Shown here: one piece after another, positions 6,938 through 7,573 of the stretch
How the letters are laid out: each line of letters starts with the position of its first letter
Position numbering within the stretch: position 1 is the first letter of the stretch
Assembly (NCBI GenBank): GCA_028703745.1
Contig: JAQVME010000056.1
Span: 1 to 7,573 of the forward strand
Origin: Clostridia bacterium
GTDB lineage: Bacteria > Bacillota > Clostridia > Christensenellales > DTU072
DNA: 7,573 nucleotides
Direction of reading: 5' to 3'
Made by a program: the position numbers and the translations under genes
Notes under the pieces: model-generated
What the model saw: only the letters and a program-made list of their open reading frames with translations
What the model was told of the DNA's origin: nothing
Databases searched by the model: none

Positions 6938-7480
6938 ATGCTGCACAAAGACATCAAAAAGGTGCTGATTACAGCCGAAGAAATACAAAAGAGAACCGAC
7001 GAGATAGCCGCGCGCATCTCGAAGGATTATGAGGGCGAACCCATACTTATGGTATGTATATTGCGGGGAGCGGTGTTGTTTTTCGCCGACCTTGTCAGAA
7101 AGATAAACGCCGAAATCAACTTCGATTTTATGGCGGTCTCGAGTTACGGTGCGGGATTGTCCTCCAGCGGCGAAGTCAGAATAATGAAGGACATCTCCGG
7201 ACCTATTCAAGGCAAGAACGTCATCATCGTCGAGGACATAATAGACAGCGGCAATACCCTGTGCTATTTGAAAAGGCTGCTTAAACAAAGACATCCTAAG
7301 TCAATCAGGATAGCCGCACTGCTCGACAAGCCCGAAAGGCGCGAGGCGGATATAGAAGGCGATTATATCGGATTCAAGGTTCCTAACGAATTTGTCGTGG
7401 GATACGGGCTGGATTATAACGAAAAATATAGGAACCTTCCCGACGTCTGCGTGCTCAAACCGGAGGTCTATGAAAAATGA
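6938..7480 (+). CDS. hpt: Hypoxanthine(-guanine) phosphoribosyltransferase
   Basis: This cytosolic purine-salvage enzyme joins hypoxanthine or guanine to PRPP, giving IMP or GMP and pyrophosphate. The 180 residues match the usual bacterial length. The PRPP-binding signature VIIVEDIIDSGNT is present, with acidic pair Glu99-Asp100 and phosphate loop Asp103-Thr107. Upstream is the ILRGAVLFFADL segment that carries the pyrophosphate-contacting loop, and the flexible-loop motif SSYG is seen near residues 69-72. The C-terminal VPNEFVVGYGLDYNEKYRNLP contains the purine-site and Mg-binding residues typical of the family. It follows tilS by 2 nt, the same pairing seen in Bacillus and Clostridium, and overlaps the next gene by 11 nt. 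Base preference (hypoxanthine versus guanine) cannot be decided from sequence alone. Confidence 0.96.
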   Translation: MLHKDIKKVLITAEEIQKRTDEIAARISKDYEGEPILMVCILRGAVLFFADLVRKINAEINFDFMAVSSYGAGLSSSGEVRIMKDISGPIQGKNVIIVEDIIDSGNTLCYLKRLLKQRHPKSIRIAALLDKPERREADIEGDYIGFKVPNEFVVGYGLDYNEKYRNLPDVCVLKPEVYEK

Positions 7481-7573
7481 GCGCGCGGCGCTGAAGAAGC
7501 TTGCCGCTTATTTTGATAAGCCGCTTTATGTCGTAGGCGGAGCCGTACGAAACACAATACTGGGTTTGCCGCC
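7470..7573 (+). CDS. CCA tRNA nucleotidyltransferase / poly(A) polymerase family protein, N-terminus only (cut by window edge)
   Basis: ATG 7470 opens a frame that is still open at the right edge, with 34 codons visible. Residues 19-33 read LYVVGGAVRNTILGL, the start of the class II nucleotidyltransferase head domain (family pattern VGGxVRDxLLG; here Asn replaces the usual Asp). Such enzymes add or repair the 3' CCA end of tRNAs. The catalytic Asp pair (DxD) would lie further right and is not seen, so CCA-adding and poly(A) polymerase members cannot be separated. GGAGG (7462-7466) lies only 3 nt before the ATG, a tight spacing. The 11-nt overlap with hpt suggests co-transcription and coupled translation. 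A second ATG at 7477 is out of frame and stops after five codons. Confidence 0.75.
   Translation, partial: MKNERAALKKLAAYFDKPLYVVGGAVRNTILGLP

Noticed and set aside
6638..7294. Minus-strand open frame of 218 codons opposite the tilS/hpt junction
   Set aside because: It overlaps conserved TilS C-terminal and Hpt PRPP-site coding on the other strand and has no domain-like content.
1..7573. CRISPR array, tRNA/rRNA genes, insertion sequence or phage parts
   Set aside because: There are no spaced direct repeats, no transposase or integrase motifs, no terminal repeats, and no tRNA-like cloverleaf in the short gaps.

Overview
This is a gene-dense stretch in which every recognisable gene lies on the + strand. 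It looks like a chromosomal segment from an endospore-forming, Gram-positive relative of the Clostridia. The main evidence is a full-length SpoIIE-type sporulation phosphatase followed by tilS and hpt, a neighbourhood I know from Bacillus and Clostridium chromosomes. A P-type signal peptidase with a single N-terminal anchor and a Bacillus-style sigma-A promoter (TTGATA, 17 bp, TATAAT) also fit. Codon use is rich in ATA (Ile) and AGA/AGG (Arg) despite a roughly balanced base composition. Species cannot be named from this window.

Layout: (1) 1-1080, the C-terminal part of a Ca2+-type P-type ATPase, cut by the left edge. (2) 1070-2716, a 548-residue cytosolic protein with a degenerate alpha/beta-hydrolase domain lacking the nucleophile serine, plus a beta-rich tail. 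(3) 2727-3263, signal peptidase I. These three form a tight cluster with an 11-nt overlap and a 10-nt gap. (4) An 86-bp gap holding a 9-bp inverted repeat with a short T-run. (5) 3350-5608, spoIIE. (6) A 61-bp gap holding a near-consensus promoter. (7) 5670-6935, tilS. (8) 6938-7480, hpt. (9) 7470 to the right edge, the start of a CCA-adding enzyme/poly(A) polymerase family protein. No intergenic gap exceeds 100 bp.

How they work together: the first cluster concerns the membrane and envelope (ion export, signal-peptide removal) plus one protein of unknown role. SpoIIE would activate the forespore sigma factor after asymmetric division. TilS, Hpt and the CCA enzyme are housekeeping functions in tRNA maturation and purine salvage, probably co-transcribed from the promoter before tilS. 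That promoter is placed so that its transcript should begin at or within a base or two of the tilS ATG.

I do not see a clearly new multi-gene system. The items most worth a second look are the serine-less hydrolase with its carbohydrate-binding-like tail, the apparently leaderless tilS transcript, and the CCA-enzyme gene following hpt where I would expect ftsH.
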